Under the pieces are notes generated by a model. That model saw only the letters and a program-made list of their open reading frames with translations. It did no database searches and had not been told where the DNA came from. Source: Pedobacter agri PB92 (GTDB lineage: Bacteria; Bacteroidota; Bacteroidia; Sphingobacteriales; Sphingobacteriaceae). From it: DNA of 35,211 bases. Both the position numbers and the translations under genes were made by a program. Each line of letters begins with the position of its first letter. The first letter of the stretch is position 1. Shown one piece after another: positions 27,318 through 35,211 of this stretch. The stretch is from the NCBI RefSeq assembly GCF_000258495.1, contig NZ_AJLG01000029.1, forward strand, positions 1 through 35,211. The letters run 5' to 3'.

Positions 27318-27698
27318 ATGAATTTTCCATCAGAATTAAAATACACTAAAGACCACGAGTGGGTTAAGGTTGAAGGTAACGAAGCTTTTATCGGCATAAC
27401 TGATTTCGCACAACGCGAATTAGGTGATATCGTTTATGTTGATATTAACAGCGTTGGCTCTGAAGTGGCTAAAGAAGAGGTTTTCGGAACAGTAGAAGCT
27501 GTGAAAACGGTTTCAGATTTATATATGCCGGTAACTGGTACAGTATTGGAAATTAACGCTGAATTAAATGACAACCCGGAGTTAGTGAATTCTGATCCAT
27601 ATGGTAAAGGCTGGATGGTTAAAGTTTCATTATCTGATTTAGCTGAAGTTGAAGAATTATTAACCGCAGATGCTTACCAAGCTTTAGTAGGCGCCTAA
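27318..27698 (+). CDS. gcvH: Glycine cleavage system H protein
   Basis: This 126-residue lipoyl carrier shuttles the aminomethyl group of glycine between the P, T and L proteins. The lipoylation site is Lys63 in [15 protein letters not shown]. The start ([16 protein letters not shown]) and end ([13 protein letters not shown]) match the family, and length is normal. The gcvP, gcvT and lpd genes are not in the window. The VanZ-like gene begins 11 nt after its stop. Confidence 0.97.
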   Translation: MNFPSELKYTKDHEWVKVEGNEAFIGITDFAQRELGDIVYVDINSVGSEVAKEEVFGTVEAVKTVSDLYMPVTGTVLEINAELNDNPELVNSDPYGKGWMVKVSLSDLAEVEELLTADAYQALVGA

Positions 27699-27709
27699 TT
27701 TTAAATATT

Positions 27710-28108
27710 TTGTATAAAGCACTAAAACAACAAAAATGGGCCATCTTCTGGACAATTGTTGTTTTGGTGCTTTGTAATATCGAAATGCCTGCAACAGAGG
27801 GCGAAGGTTTTTTCTTCACAGGTTTCGATAAAATGACCCACCTCGGGTTTTTCTTTGTATTGTCGGTATTATTGTTCTACGGAAAAATTAAATATCAAAA
27901 TAATTACGGTTTCCGAACGTTAACCATTTTTAAGATCATCCTCATTAATATTGCTATTGGAGGTGGTATTGAATTATTGCAATGGAAAGTTTTTACCTAT
28001 CGCTCAGCAGAATGGTGGGATTTCGGTTGCGACATGTTGGGCTGCCTAATGGCTGTATTCAGCTACATTTTACTTCACAAACTCAATTTCGATGAGAAAA
28101 ATAGTTAG
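27710..28108 (+). CDS. VanZ-like membrane protein
   Basis: The 132-residue protein has about four membrane helices (WAIFWTIVVLVLCNI, LGFFFVLSVLLFYG, IILINIAIGGGIELLQ, MLGCLMAVFSYILL). The VanZ-like family marks are DKMTHLGFFFVLS, IELLQ and a final WWDFGCDMLGC. VanZ of enterococci gives low-level teicoplanin resistance, but the cellular role of these short homologues is unknown, and resistance should not be assumed. It starts with TTG at 27710, since no ATG precedes the first helix. It overlaps the following mini-lipoprotein by 17 nt. Confidence 0.85.
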   Translation: MYKALKQQKWAIFWTIVVLVLCNIEMPATEGEGFFFTGFDKMTHLGFFFVLSVLLFYGKIKYQNNYGFRTLTIFKIILINIAIGGGIELLQWKVFTYRSAEWWDFGCDMLGCLMAVFSYILLHKLNFDEKNS

Positions 28109-28217
28109 TTCAGTTTTGATTTTGATAACGCTAAGTTTAAGTAGCTGCAGTATTTTTAAAAAAAACTGTAACTGCCCAAAAGTTTATTACAAAAGTTATC
28201 CTGCTCAACAAAAATAA
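28092..28217 (+). CDS. 41-residue lipoprotein
   Basis: ATG at 28092 overlaps the VanZ-like gene by 17 nt in another frame. The product begins MRKIVSSVLILITLSLSSC, a complete lipoprotein signal with lipobox LSSC (Cys19). It leaves a mature peptide of only 23 residues containing NCNCPK and two Tyr. An in-frame A8 run encodes Phe-Lys-Lys-Asn. The overlapping start and proper lipobox make chance unlikely. I do not recognise a family. Two further Cys (26 and 28) could bind metal or form a disulfide. Confidence 0.7.
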   Translation: MRKIVSSVLILITLSLSSCSIFKKNCNCPKVYYKSYPAQQK

Positions 28218-28310
28218 TTACCGTTAACGCTCAACCTGCAGCTTGCTCCCATAGGCTGTATTTAAAATGTTACTTATCATTTAACACATCTTAACCAAAC
28301 CTTTTAAACT

Positions 28311-28336
28311 TAGCTTAGTCTGATAGCTTAGTTTTA
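28311..28336 (+). promoter_or_regulatory. Direct repeat and possible promoter before receptor 1
   Basis: TAGCTTAGT occurs at 28311-28319 and 28324-28332, a 13-nt period. The second copy runs into TAGTTTTA (28329-28336), one base from the -7 consensus, 24 nt before the ATG at 28361. It may be a promoter with an operator. The assignment is tentative. Confidence 0.35.
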
Positions 28337-28360
28337 CATTCATATATCCAATTTTTTCTA

Positions 28361-31177
28361 ATGAAGAATAACGTTCAGAGGGCAATTTTCATTGTTCTCC
28401 TATTTTGCGGTTACGTCGCCCAAGCTCAAAATACCGGCGCAATTACGGGTAAGGTAATCAGTGCTAAAGATAAAAAACCTGTTGATTTTGCAACCATCGC
28501 AGTAAGAAACCTGAAGGATTCTGCAGTAGTAGCATCTGGTCAAACCAACCCCGACGGAACATTTAGTTTCAAAGCTATTGCTCCCGGTAAATATCGCATC
28601 TACGCGGCGTTTCTAGGTTTAAAAACAGCAACAAAGGATGTTGAAGTGGCAAAAGCATCGGTGAATGCCGGCGAAATCCCAATGGCTGATGATGGTGTGG
28701 ATCTGAACGATGTGAATGTGACGGCCAGCATTCCTGTAGTGGTAAAAAAAGACACTTTAGAGTTTGATGCAAAATCAATCAAAGTTCGTGAAAACGCAGT
28801 GGTTGAAGATGTATTGAAAAAACTGCCAGGTGTAGAAGTAGCCAAAGATGGCAGCATTAAAGCTCAGGGCGAAACCGTAACACGGGTTAAGGTTGATGGA
28901 AAGGAATTTTTTGGCAGCGACCCATTGTTGGCTACTAAAAATCTACCGGCAGATATGGTGGACAAAATTCAGGTAATTGATGAAATGTCTGAACAATCGC
29001 AATTTTCGGGCGTTGACGACGGTACCAGAAATAAAATCCTGAACATCACCACAAAAGCCGGAATGAAAAAAGGTTATTTTGGAAATAGTACCGTAGGTTA
29101 TGGAACGCAAGATCGATATGATGCAAGTATCAATGTTAACAAGTTTGATAACGACCAGCAATTCAGTGTGATTGGACAATTTAATAACGTTAACAAACAA
29201 AGCTTTGGGCAAGGTAATGGCGTTGGAAATGGTTTTGGCGGCGGTGGTCGTGGCAACTTTGGCGGTGGTGGAAGCGGTGCCGGTAGCGGTGGCATTACAA
29301 CCACTAACGCGGGTGGTTTAAACTTTGCCGATACCTATAAAGATGGTACCCAAATTCAGGGAAGTTATTTCTTCAACAAATCGGATGTTTCTAACCAGCA
29401 AACCAGTTTTACCCAAAACTTATTAGGAAATTCGATTACAACGGTAAATAACATAGCGGATAATAATACCGACCGTATGAATCATCGATTTAACTTTATG
29501 ATCGATACCAAATTAGATTCTTCCACTACGATCAAATTACAGCCTAATGTTTCTTTTACTGAATCCGACGCCACAAATTTAAGTTCTTATAACAGGAATT
29601 TGATTGCATCTTCTACCGTAGGTGATCAGCGCTACATCAGTAATTCAACCACACCAAACATTTCAAATAACTTGTTATTACGTAAAAAATTTAAAAGACG
29701 TGGAAGAACGCTTTCATTGAACGTAAATACAAGTATTAACAATAATGATGCAGATACTTACAATTACATTTCTGAAAGCAATACGGTAAACAACGTTACT
29801 ACACCATCACTTATTGATCAATTGAACAAGGTCAATACCAATTCAATTAACAATACATCGAGAGTGGTTTATACCGAACCACTTTCTAAAACTACCAGTT
29901 TAGAATTTAACTATCAAAATGGCTATGCGCATGATAACCAAGGTCGCCAGGTTTTAGATTTTAATTCTTCAAGCGGACAATACGATTTGGTTAATGTTGA
30001 TTACACCAACATCTATGAAAACCAAACGCTAACTAATGCTGCAGGATTAAGTTACACCACCAACGAAAAAAAATATAACTGGAATATCGGGTTAGCCGCA
30101 CAACAAACCAACCGTGTAAATACTAATGTTACAACAGGTTTAGTCAGAACGCAGAACTTCATTAACTTAACTCCTTCAGCAAATTTCAGATATAATTTTA
30201 GCAATGCCAGAAGGTTAAATGTTCGATACAGAGGAAACACACAGCAACCATCGATCAGTCAAATTCAACCTATTCCAGATAATACAAACACACAAAGCGT
30301 TTTTGTTGGTAACCCAGGGTTAAAACCGGCTTTTAATAATAATCTGACGATTAACTATAACAATTTCGATTTTGCAAAAAGCAGAATGTTCTTTGCTTTT
30401 ATTAATCTGAGCCAAACATTTAATGCAATTGGTAACAGCAGTCAGTTAGTTACCGATCAAAATGATGTAGATTTCGGTAAAATCAGAACTACCTACGTAA
30501 ACGTTGATGGCGTTTATTCAGGTAATGGAAGTGTAAATGTTGGTTTGCCACTTTTACCAGAGCGAAAACTGAACTTAAATGCATCTTTAAATGCAACATA
30601 TAACAGAAATGTGAATTTCACAACAGCCAACAACAATCCGGCTGATTTGGTAAGAAACGTAACCAATACCTATGCTTTAACAAACCGTTATAATTTTGTA
30701 ACCAACTTTGATAAATTCGATTTAACAGGTGGTATTTCAGGAACATATAACCGTGCTACCTATTCGGCCAATCCAGCTCAAACTACAAACTTCTACACGT
30801 TAAATCCAAGCTTTGATATCAGTTATCTTTTCCCTGGAAATATACGTTTAGCAGTAGATTTAGATTACATTAAAAATACTGGTAGAGGAGAAGGTTACAA
30901 TACTGAATTCACTTTGGTAAATTCTTACATCAGCCGTCAGTTTTTTAAAAACAGGGGAACGTTCAAAATTGCGGTTAATGATGCTTTTAACCAAAATCAA
31001 GGAATTAGTAGAACAGCAACCAATAATACCATTACCGATTTAAATTACAATGTTTTAAAGAGATACTATATGTTCTCATTCACCTATTCATTAACACGCA
31101 TTGGCGGAAGAAACATGAGTGGCGATGTACAGATGCCAAACCAGGGTGGTAGCGGTGGAATGCGCATGAGAATGTAA
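28361..31177 (+). CDS. TonB-receptor-like outer-membrane beta-barrel protein, copy 1
   Basis: The 938-residue protein has a signal peptide (about 1-23, ending AQAQ), a carboxypeptidase-regulatory-like Ig domain (about 25-105; GAITGKVISAKDKKPVDFATIAV), a plug domain (about 130-235; VVEDVLKKLPGVEV, RVKVDGKEFFG, ATKNLPADMVDKIQVI) and a large C-terminal barrel of the outer-membrane beta-barrel type. Residues 283-311 are an almost pure Gly/Asn/Arg tract between plug and barrel, and the C-terminus is again Gly/Met/Arg-rich. No TonB box or STN domain is evident, and the ligand is unknown. A strong terminator follows, then a close paralogue. Confidence 0.85.
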   Translation: MKNNVQRAIFIVLLFCGYVAQAQNTGAITGKVISAKDKKPVDFATIAVRNLKDSAVVASGQTNPDGTFSFKAIAPGKYRIYAAFLGLKTATKDVEVAKASVNAGEIPMADDGVDLNDVNVTASIPVVVKKDTLEFDAKSIKVRENAVVEDVLKKLPGVEVAKDGSIKAQGETVTRVKVDGKEFFGSDPLLATKNLPADMVDKIQVIDEMSEQSQFSGVDDGTRNKILNITTKAGMKKGYFGNSTVGYGTQDRYDASINVNKFDNDQQFSVIGQFNNVNKQSFGQGNGVGNGFGGGGRGNFGGGGSGAGSGGITTTNAGGLNFADTYKDGTQIQGSYFFNKSDVSNQQTSFTQNLLGNSITTVNNIADNNTDRMNHRFNFMIDTKLDSSTTIKLQPNVSFTESDATNLSSYNRNLIASSTVGDQRYISNSTTPNISNNLLLRKKFKRRGRTLSLNVNTSINNNDADTYNYISESNTVNNVTTPSLIDQLNKVNTNSINNTSRVVYTEPLSKTTSLEFNYQNGYAHDNQGRQVLDFNSSSGQYDLVNVDYTNIYENQTLTNAAGLSYTTNEKKYNWNIGLAAQQTNRVNTNVTTGLVRTQNFINLTPSANFRYNFSNARRLNVRYRGNTQQPSISQIQPIPDNTNTQSVFVGNPGLKPAFNNNLTINYNNFDFAKSRMFFAFINLSQTFNAIGNSSQLVTDQNDVDFGKIRTTYVNVDGVYSGNGSVNVGLPLLPERKLNLNASLNATYNRNVNFTTANNNPADLVRNVTNTYALTNRYNFVTNFDKFDLTGGISGTYNRATYSANPAQTTNFYTLNPSFDISYLFPGNIRLAVDLDYIKNTGRGEGYNTEFTLVNSYISRQFFKNRGTFKIAVNDAFNQNQGISRTATNNTITDLNYNVLKRYYMFSFTYSLTRIGGRNMSGDVQMPNQGGSGGMRMRM

Positions 31178-31194
31178 TCTTCCAATCTAATTTC

Positions 31195-31224
31195 AAGTCC
31201 CGATTTTCATCGGGACTTTTTTAT
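31195..31224 (+). terminator. Intrinsic terminator after receptor 1
   Basis: AAGTCCCGAT (31195-31204) and ATCGGGACTT (31209-31218) pair perfectly around a TTTC loop, and a T-rich tail follows. It lies 17 nt after the stop codon. It means receptor 2 needs its own promoter. Confidence 0.92.
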
Positions 31225-31235
31225 TTAAGAAGCTT

Positions 31236-31258
31236 ATAACCGTCAAACTGACAGTTAT
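31236..31258. promoter_or_regulatory. Near-perfect dyad upstream of receptor 2
   Basis: ATAAC-C-GTCA, the spacer AAC, then TGAC-A-GTTAT form a 10-bp dyad with one mismatch. It starts 11 nt past the terminator and ends 80 nt before the receptor 2 ATG. It has no T-tract, so an operator or a second RNA hairpin is more likely than a terminator. The binding protein is unknown. Confidence 0.4.
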
Positions 31259-31338
31259 GTATTTCAATTGTTACCTAAGCAAAAATAAACCTTTAAAGTG
31301 GGGAGTAGTCTTTATTTTAGAACCAGAAAACTAACCAA

Positions 31339-34107
31339 ATGAAACAACTCTTTACCTTAACTTTAATTGTATGGTCATGTCTGGCGTACGCTCAAAATAG
31401 TGGATCGGTGGCTGGAAGAGTGCTTCAATCAAAAGATAGAAAGCCAATAGATTATGCATCAATAGCGGTAAAAAATCTTGCTGATTCTAGCATGGTGGGT
31501 GCAGTAAGTACCACTGAAGATGGTAAGTTTATTCTAAAAGGATTAAAACCAGGCAATTATCGGCTTTATGCTGCCTTTCTTGGTTTAAAAAATACAACCA
31601 AAGATTTTGTAATCACAGCCGATCGACCAGTAGCCAGCATTGGTGATATCATTTTAGAAGGCGGTTCGATTGACCTACAAACCGTTGAGATCAAAGCAGA
31701 AATTCCACCCATAGTAGTTAAAAAAGATACTTTGGAATTCAATGCCAGTTCATTCAAGGTGGTGGAAAATGCAGTTGTGGAAGATTTATTAAAAAAGCTT
31801 CCGGGGGTGGAAGTTGATAAAGCTGGAACGGTGAAAGCTCAGGGCGAAACCATTACTAAAGTACGGGTTGATGGAAAAGAGTTTTTTGGTAATGATCCAT
31901 TACTGGCAACAAAAAACCTTCCGGCAGATATGATTGATAAAATTCAGATTATTGATGAGCTCTCCGATCAGGCACAATTTACAGGGATTGATGATGGAAC
32001 CAGGACAAAGATTATCAACATCACTACCAGAAAAGATAAGAAAAATGGATATTTCGGTAACACTACAGCAGGTTATGGTTCAGATGATCGTTATGATGTT
32101 AACGCAAACATCAATCACTTTAATCAGGATAGAAAATTAAGCGTTATAGCGCAATTTAATAACGTAAACAAACAAAATTTTGGTGGCGGTTTAGGCGGAG
32201 GTAACGGTGGCGGCAACGGCGGTCGCGGAGGGATTACAGATACGAAGGCTGCCGGATTTAATTTCAACGATACCTATGCCGATCAAACCGAGTTTAGCGT
32301 AAACTACTTTGTGAATAAATCAGAAAACTTAATTCTCCGAAACAGTGTTACCCAAAACTTTTTAGGTGATGTAACCACCATTTTTAATAACAATCAAACC
32401 AACAACTCAGAGCGTTTAAATCACCGCTTAGGCTTTATGGTTGATACCAAAATAGATTCGTTAACCTCATTACGCATTCAGCCCAATTTGAGCTATACCA
32501 ATAATGAGGGCAACAATTTTAGTCAGTATACCAGAGACTACAACACCTACCGCATTAACGGTTCTCAAGCTTTAACCAACCATGGCACCTCACCATCCTT
32601 GAGTAATAACATTTTACTTCGCAAAAAATTCATGCGCCGCGGTCGTACCTTGTCATTGAATTTAAACACAAACATCAATAACAACGACGCCGAAAATTAC
32701 AATAATAATCCCGAAACCAGGATTGAGGGTAATACCACGACCGAAAAACTCACCAACCAGTTAAACGACCAGGAAAGTGAGTCAATTAATCATAATACCA
32801 GGTTAGTTTATACCGAGCCTTTAAGTAATACACTTAGTTTTGAATTGAATTATCAGAATGGATATAACCACAATACCTCTGATCGTTTTACTTATAATTT
32901 TAATCCGGCAACATTGCAGTATGATTTGCTCGATCAAACCTTCAGCAATTCGTATGAAAATACCATTCTCACTAACACTGCAGGATTCAGCATCAATAAA
33001 TCAGCTAAAAAATATAACTGGAACGCAGGCATGGCGGTCCAGAATACCGACAGAACCAATAACAATATCAGCCGGAGATTCATTTTAAAACAAAATGTAT
33101 TTAATTACACGCCATCGGCCATGTTCAGGTACAATTTCAGCAACAGTAAAAGATTAGTTTTTAATTATCGTGGTAGAACAAACCAACCAACTATTCAGCA
33201 ATTGCAGCCTATTCCGAATAATACCAATACCCAAAGTATTCCCATGGGAAACCCCGATCTAAAACCTGAATTTGATAATACGCTAAGGGTAGCCTACAAT
33301 ACTTTTACCGTTGGCAAAAACCGGTCACTTTTTGTGAATTTAAACCTTACTCAAACTTCAAATAAAATAGCCAATAGCAGCAGCTTGATTCAAAGCGGGC
33401 CAGACCAGGGTAAATTGGCCATTACCCCGGTGAATGTAAACGGCGTTTATGCAGGAAGCGTTTCATCATCTTTGAGCCTACCATTAATGGCGGATAATAA
33501 ACTTAATTTTCATATCAATGTTTCCGGAAATTATGATCGCGATGTGAATTTCACCAATTCACTAAGAAACATCACCAACAGCTGGTCAGTCACTAATGGC
33601 TATCGCCTCGTTTCGAACCTGGACAAACTGGATTTAACGGCCGGTGTGAATGGTTCCATTAATCGGGCAACATATTCTGTTCAGCCAAATTCTAATACCC
33701 GGTTTTATACTTTTAGCCCCAATATCAGTGTAAGTTATCTCTTCCCTGGCGATATTCGTTGGTCTGTAGATGCAGATTATAATCAAAACACGGGCCGTGG
33801 TGAAGCTTTTGATACTCACTTTACCTTAATCAACTCATACCTCAGTAAACAGTTTTTCAAAAACAGAGGCACACTTAAAGCCGCTGTTAACGATTTGCTT
33901 AACGAAAATCAAGGGATTAGCCGAACGGCAAATAATAATACCATACAGGATGTAAGTTATAACGTACTTCAACGTTATTTCATGTTTTCTTTTACCTATT
34001 CACTAAACAGAATGGGTGGCAAAAATAGAATAAGAGGCAATGAAGACGGCGAAAGACGACGAGGAGGGAACGGTGGTGGCTTTGGTGGTGGCCGTCAAAG
34101 AAATTAA
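31339..34107 (+). CDS. TonB-receptor-like outer-membrane beta-barrel protein, copy 2
   Basis: The 922-residue paralogue of the preceding gene has the same layout: signal peptide ending AYAQ, regulatory Ig-like domain, plug (VVEDLLKKLPGVEVDKAGT, KVRVDGKEFFGNDPLLA) and barrel. Plug phrases are nearly identical, while the barrel loops differ. A glycine-rich tract encoded at 32181-32232 occupies the same place as in copy 1, and the C-terminus is Gly/Arg-rich (ERRRGGNGGGFGGGRQRN). A tandem duplication followed by loop divergence suggests two related ligands. feoAB follows 187 nt downstream, so a link to metal uptake is possible but unproven. Confidence 0.85.
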   Translation: MKQLFTLTLIVWSCLAYAQNSGSVAGRVLQSKDRKPIDYASIAVKNLADSSMVGAVSTTEDGKFILKGLKPGNYRLYAAFLGLKNTTKDFVITADRPVASIGDIILEGGSIDLQTVEIKAEIPPIVVKKDTLEFNASSFKVVENAVVEDLLKKLPGVEVDKAGTVKAQGETITKVRVDGKEFFGNDPLLATKNLPADMIDKIQIIDELSDQAQFTGIDDGTRTKIINITTRKDKKNGYFGNTTAGYGSDDRYDVNANINHFNQDRKLSVIAQFNNVNKQNFGGGLGGGNGGGNGGRGGITDTKAAGFNFNDTYADQTEFSVNYFVNKSENLILRNSVTQNFLGDVTTIFNNNQTNNSERLNHRLGFMVDTKIDSLTSLRIQPNLSYTNNEGNNFSQYTRDYNTYRINGSQALTNHGTSPSLSNNILLRKKFMRRGRTLSLNLNTNINNNDAENYNNNPETRIEGNTTTEKLTNQLNDQESESINHNTRLVYTEPLSNTLSFELNYQNGYNHNTSDRFTYNFNPATLQYDLLDQTFSNSYENTILTNTAGFSINKSAKKYNWNAGMAVQNTDRTNNNISRRFILKQNVFNYTPSAMFRYNFSNSKRLVFNYRGRTNQPTIQQLQPIPNNTNTQSIPMGNPDLKPEFDNTLRVAYNTFTVGKNRSLFVNLNLTQTSNKIANSSSLIQSGPDQGKLAITPVNVNGVYAGSVSSSLSLPLMADNKLNFHINVSGNYDRDVNFTNSLRNITNSWSVTNGYRLVSNLDKLDLTAGVNGSINRATYSVQPNSNTRFYTFSPNISVSYLFPGDIRWSVDADYNQNTGRGEAFDTHFTLINSYLSKQFFKNRGTLKAAVNDLLNENQGISRTANNNTIQDVSYNVLQRYFMFSFTYSLNRMGGKNRIRGNEDGERRRGGNGGGFGGGRQRN

Positions 34108-34220
34108 ATCATCGTTTAGTAAAAGCTTGTTTCTATCAGGAATGTTAGCGCTTGTTATTTGGAATAAATCTAAAGAAAGGGTAACTTGCGCCTAAATTAT
34201 AGGAAACCGCAAAGGTTTTA

Positions 34221-34260
34221 AATTTCATCAATTGCATTCCTTTTTTGAAATTCAACTTTG
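34221..34260 (+). promoter_or_regulatory. Inverted repeat and possible promoter of feoAB
   Basis: AATTTCA (34221-34227) and TGAAATT (34246-34252) are exact inverted 7-mers with an 18-nt spacer. They are followed directly by CAACTTTG (34253-34260), one base from the -7 consensus, 34 nt before the feoA ATG. This could be a promoter with an operator for an iron-responsive repressor, but no known Fur or DtxR box is evident. Confidence 0.35.
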
Positions 34261-34294
34261 TGGTAGCCAGCTGACATCGAAAGAAAATATACAT

Positions 34295-34510
34295 ATGAAA
34301 CTTTCCAATCTCAAGGTGGGAGAAAAGGGCACAATCATATCTTTTACAGATCTTGATCTTTCAGTAAAACTGATGGAGATGGGTTGCTTGCCAGGTGAAG
34401 TGGTGGAAGTTGAACGTTTTGCGCCACTCGGTGATCCGATGGCTATTCGTGTTGCTGGTTATCAGCTTTGCTTGCGTAAAAGTGAGGCTGATGTTATTAT
34501 CATTCAATAA
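34295..34510 (+). CDS. feoA: Ferrous iron transport protein A
   Basis: The 71-residue SH3-like cytosolic protein supports FeoB. Family features are LSNLKVGEKGTIISF, the MEMGCLPGEVVEVERFAPLGDP core and AIRVAGYQLCLRKSEADVI. The ATG at 34295 gives the usual length, whereas an upstream TTG would add 21 residues unlike the family. FeoB starts 10 nt after its stop, so they form the feoAB operon. Confidence 0.93.
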   Translation: MKLSNLKVGEKGTIISFTDLDLSVKLMEMGCLPGEVVEVERFAPLGDPMAIRVAGYQLCLRKSEADVIIIQ

Positions 34511-34520
34511 ATAGGCAGGT

Positions 34521-35211
34521 TTGGATATTAAAGTTGCGTTAGTTGGTAATCCCAATACAGGAAAATCTACACTTTTTAACCGTTTAACCGGGTTAAACCA
34601 AAAGATAGGAAACTTTCCAGGTATCACGGTAGATAAGAAAACAGGTTTCATGAAAATGATTGATGGCAAACAAGCCGAAATCATTGACCTTCCGGGCACT
34701 TATAGTTTGTACCCGAAAAGTAGCGATGAAAGTATTGTTTTCCAGGTATTGGCCGATCAAAAAAACAGCGCACATCCTGATGTGATTGTACTCATTGCAG
34801 ATGCTTCAAACCTAAAGCGAAACATGCTTTTGTATTCGCAGGTGGCAGATTTAGGGATTCCGATGATATTGGCCTTGAATATGATTGATTTGGCTGAAAA
34901 GCAAGGTATTGAAGTCAATGTAGACAAGCTCGCTCAAAAACTGGGCATTCAGGTTGTTTCTATATCTGCAAGAAATAACATCGGTATTGATCGCTTAAAA
35001 CAGGCAATCGCCAATACCACTAAAATAGCAACACAGTTGCAGGATGTTGATGTAAATAGCTTAGCGCCAGAAGCAATCAATGCTATTAAGTCGAAATTAA
35101 ATTCAGATAACGATTATTATGCTTTGCAGGTTTTGCACCAGCACGAGTATTTAAATTTCTTTTCTAATCAGGAGCAGGAAGAAATTGAGCAGATTGAACA
35201 AGTGTGTACGT
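34521..35211 (+). CDS. feoB: Ferrous iron transport protein B, N-terminal part (cut by window edge)
   Basis: 230 codons are inside the window and encode the G domain and the start of the guanine-dissociation-inhibitor-like helical region. The membrane part, which carries Fe(II) across the inner membrane, lies beyond the edge. GTPase motifs are G1 GNPNTGKST (9-17), the G2 region GNFPGITVD (30-38), G3 DLPG (56-59) and G4 NMID (120-123). The start is TTG at 34521, 10 nt after feoA, because DIKVALVGNPNTGKS begins there and no ATG is near. The frame stays open to the last base. Confidence 0.95.
   Translation, partial: MDIKVALVGNPNTGKSTLFNRLTGLNQKIGNFPGITVDKKTGFMKMIDGKQAEIIDLPGTYSLYPKSSDESIVFQVLADQKNSAHPDVIVLIADASNLKRNMLLYSQVADLGIPMILALNMIDLAEKQGIEVNVDKLAQKLGIQVVSISARNNIGIDRLKQAIANTTKIATQLQDVDVNSLAPEAINAIKSKLNSDNDYYALQVLHQHEYLNFFSNQEQEEIEQIEQVCT

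Noticed and set aside
27710..28108. Glycopeptide resistance gene vanZ
   Set aside because: Only the general VanZ-like membrane fold is present, with no van cluster nearby; resistance cannot be inferred.
29098..29304. Pro/Leu-rich antisense ORF opposite the receptor 1 glycine tract
   Set aside because: Its composition is just the reverse complement of glycine codons (GGN read as NCC).
34108..34294. Riboswitch upstream of feoAB
   Set aside because: I could not draw a conserved multi-stem structure; only a short inverted repeat and a near-consensus promoter box are visible.

Overview
The window looks like a chromosomal segment of a Sphingobacteriaceae-type Bacteroidota, most like Pedobacter. 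The reasons are: Bacteroidota promoter boxes (TAnnTTTG) in front of several genes, the type IX secretion translocon gene sprA between ruvA and gcvH, signal peptides ending in Q, carboxypeptidase-regulatory/plug/barrel outer-membrane proteins, AT-rich sequence and a DUF4292 lipoprotein. The genus is inferred from the overall look of the proteins. Apart from a 15-codon fragment at the left edge and a doubtful small ORF beside it, everything is on the plus strand.

Layout. 1-1080: a minus-strand signal-peptide gene start, a 370-nt gap and a secreted GIN-domain (DUF2807) protein with a terminator. 1227-3983: tRNA-Thr(TGT), an ATZ/TRZ-type amidohydrolase, a nitronate monooxygenase/FabK-like flavoprotein and acylphosphatase. 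4130-8676: a polysaccharide flippase, dUTPase, a secreted TPR protein and a DUF4292 lipoprotein, as a probable cell-envelope gene run. 8820-14072: an EnvC-like LytM protein, two TatA/E proteins, gatA, an MltD-like lytic transglycosylase with two LysM domains and a small membrane protein. 14236-16764: a Tat-exported phosphocholine-type phospholipase C. 17082-28217: the MaeB malic enzyme, then ruvA, sprA, gcvH, a VanZ-like protein and a 41-residue lipoprotein. 28361-34107: two tandem paralogous outer-membrane receptors with glycine-rich insertions. 34295-end: feoA and the first 230 codons of feoB.

How the genes fit together. The main theme is building the envelope and moving material across it: flippase, Tat pore subunits plus a Tat substrate, SprA of the type IX system, peptidoglycan-acting proteins, outer-membrane barrels and ferrous-iron import. 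Housekeeping genes (tRNA-Thr, dut, gatA, maeB, ruvA, gcvH) are interspersed.

Three genes (flippase, TPR protein, gatA) are each split by exactly one surplus base in an 8-nt A or T run. Removing one base restores a normal full-length protein each time, so homopolymer overcalls are the first explanation. Several intergenic gaps hold degenerate 7-bp-period repeats, some with exact inverted copies elsewhere in the window. I did not find a clear new multi-gene system, CRISPR array, insertion sequence or prophage.
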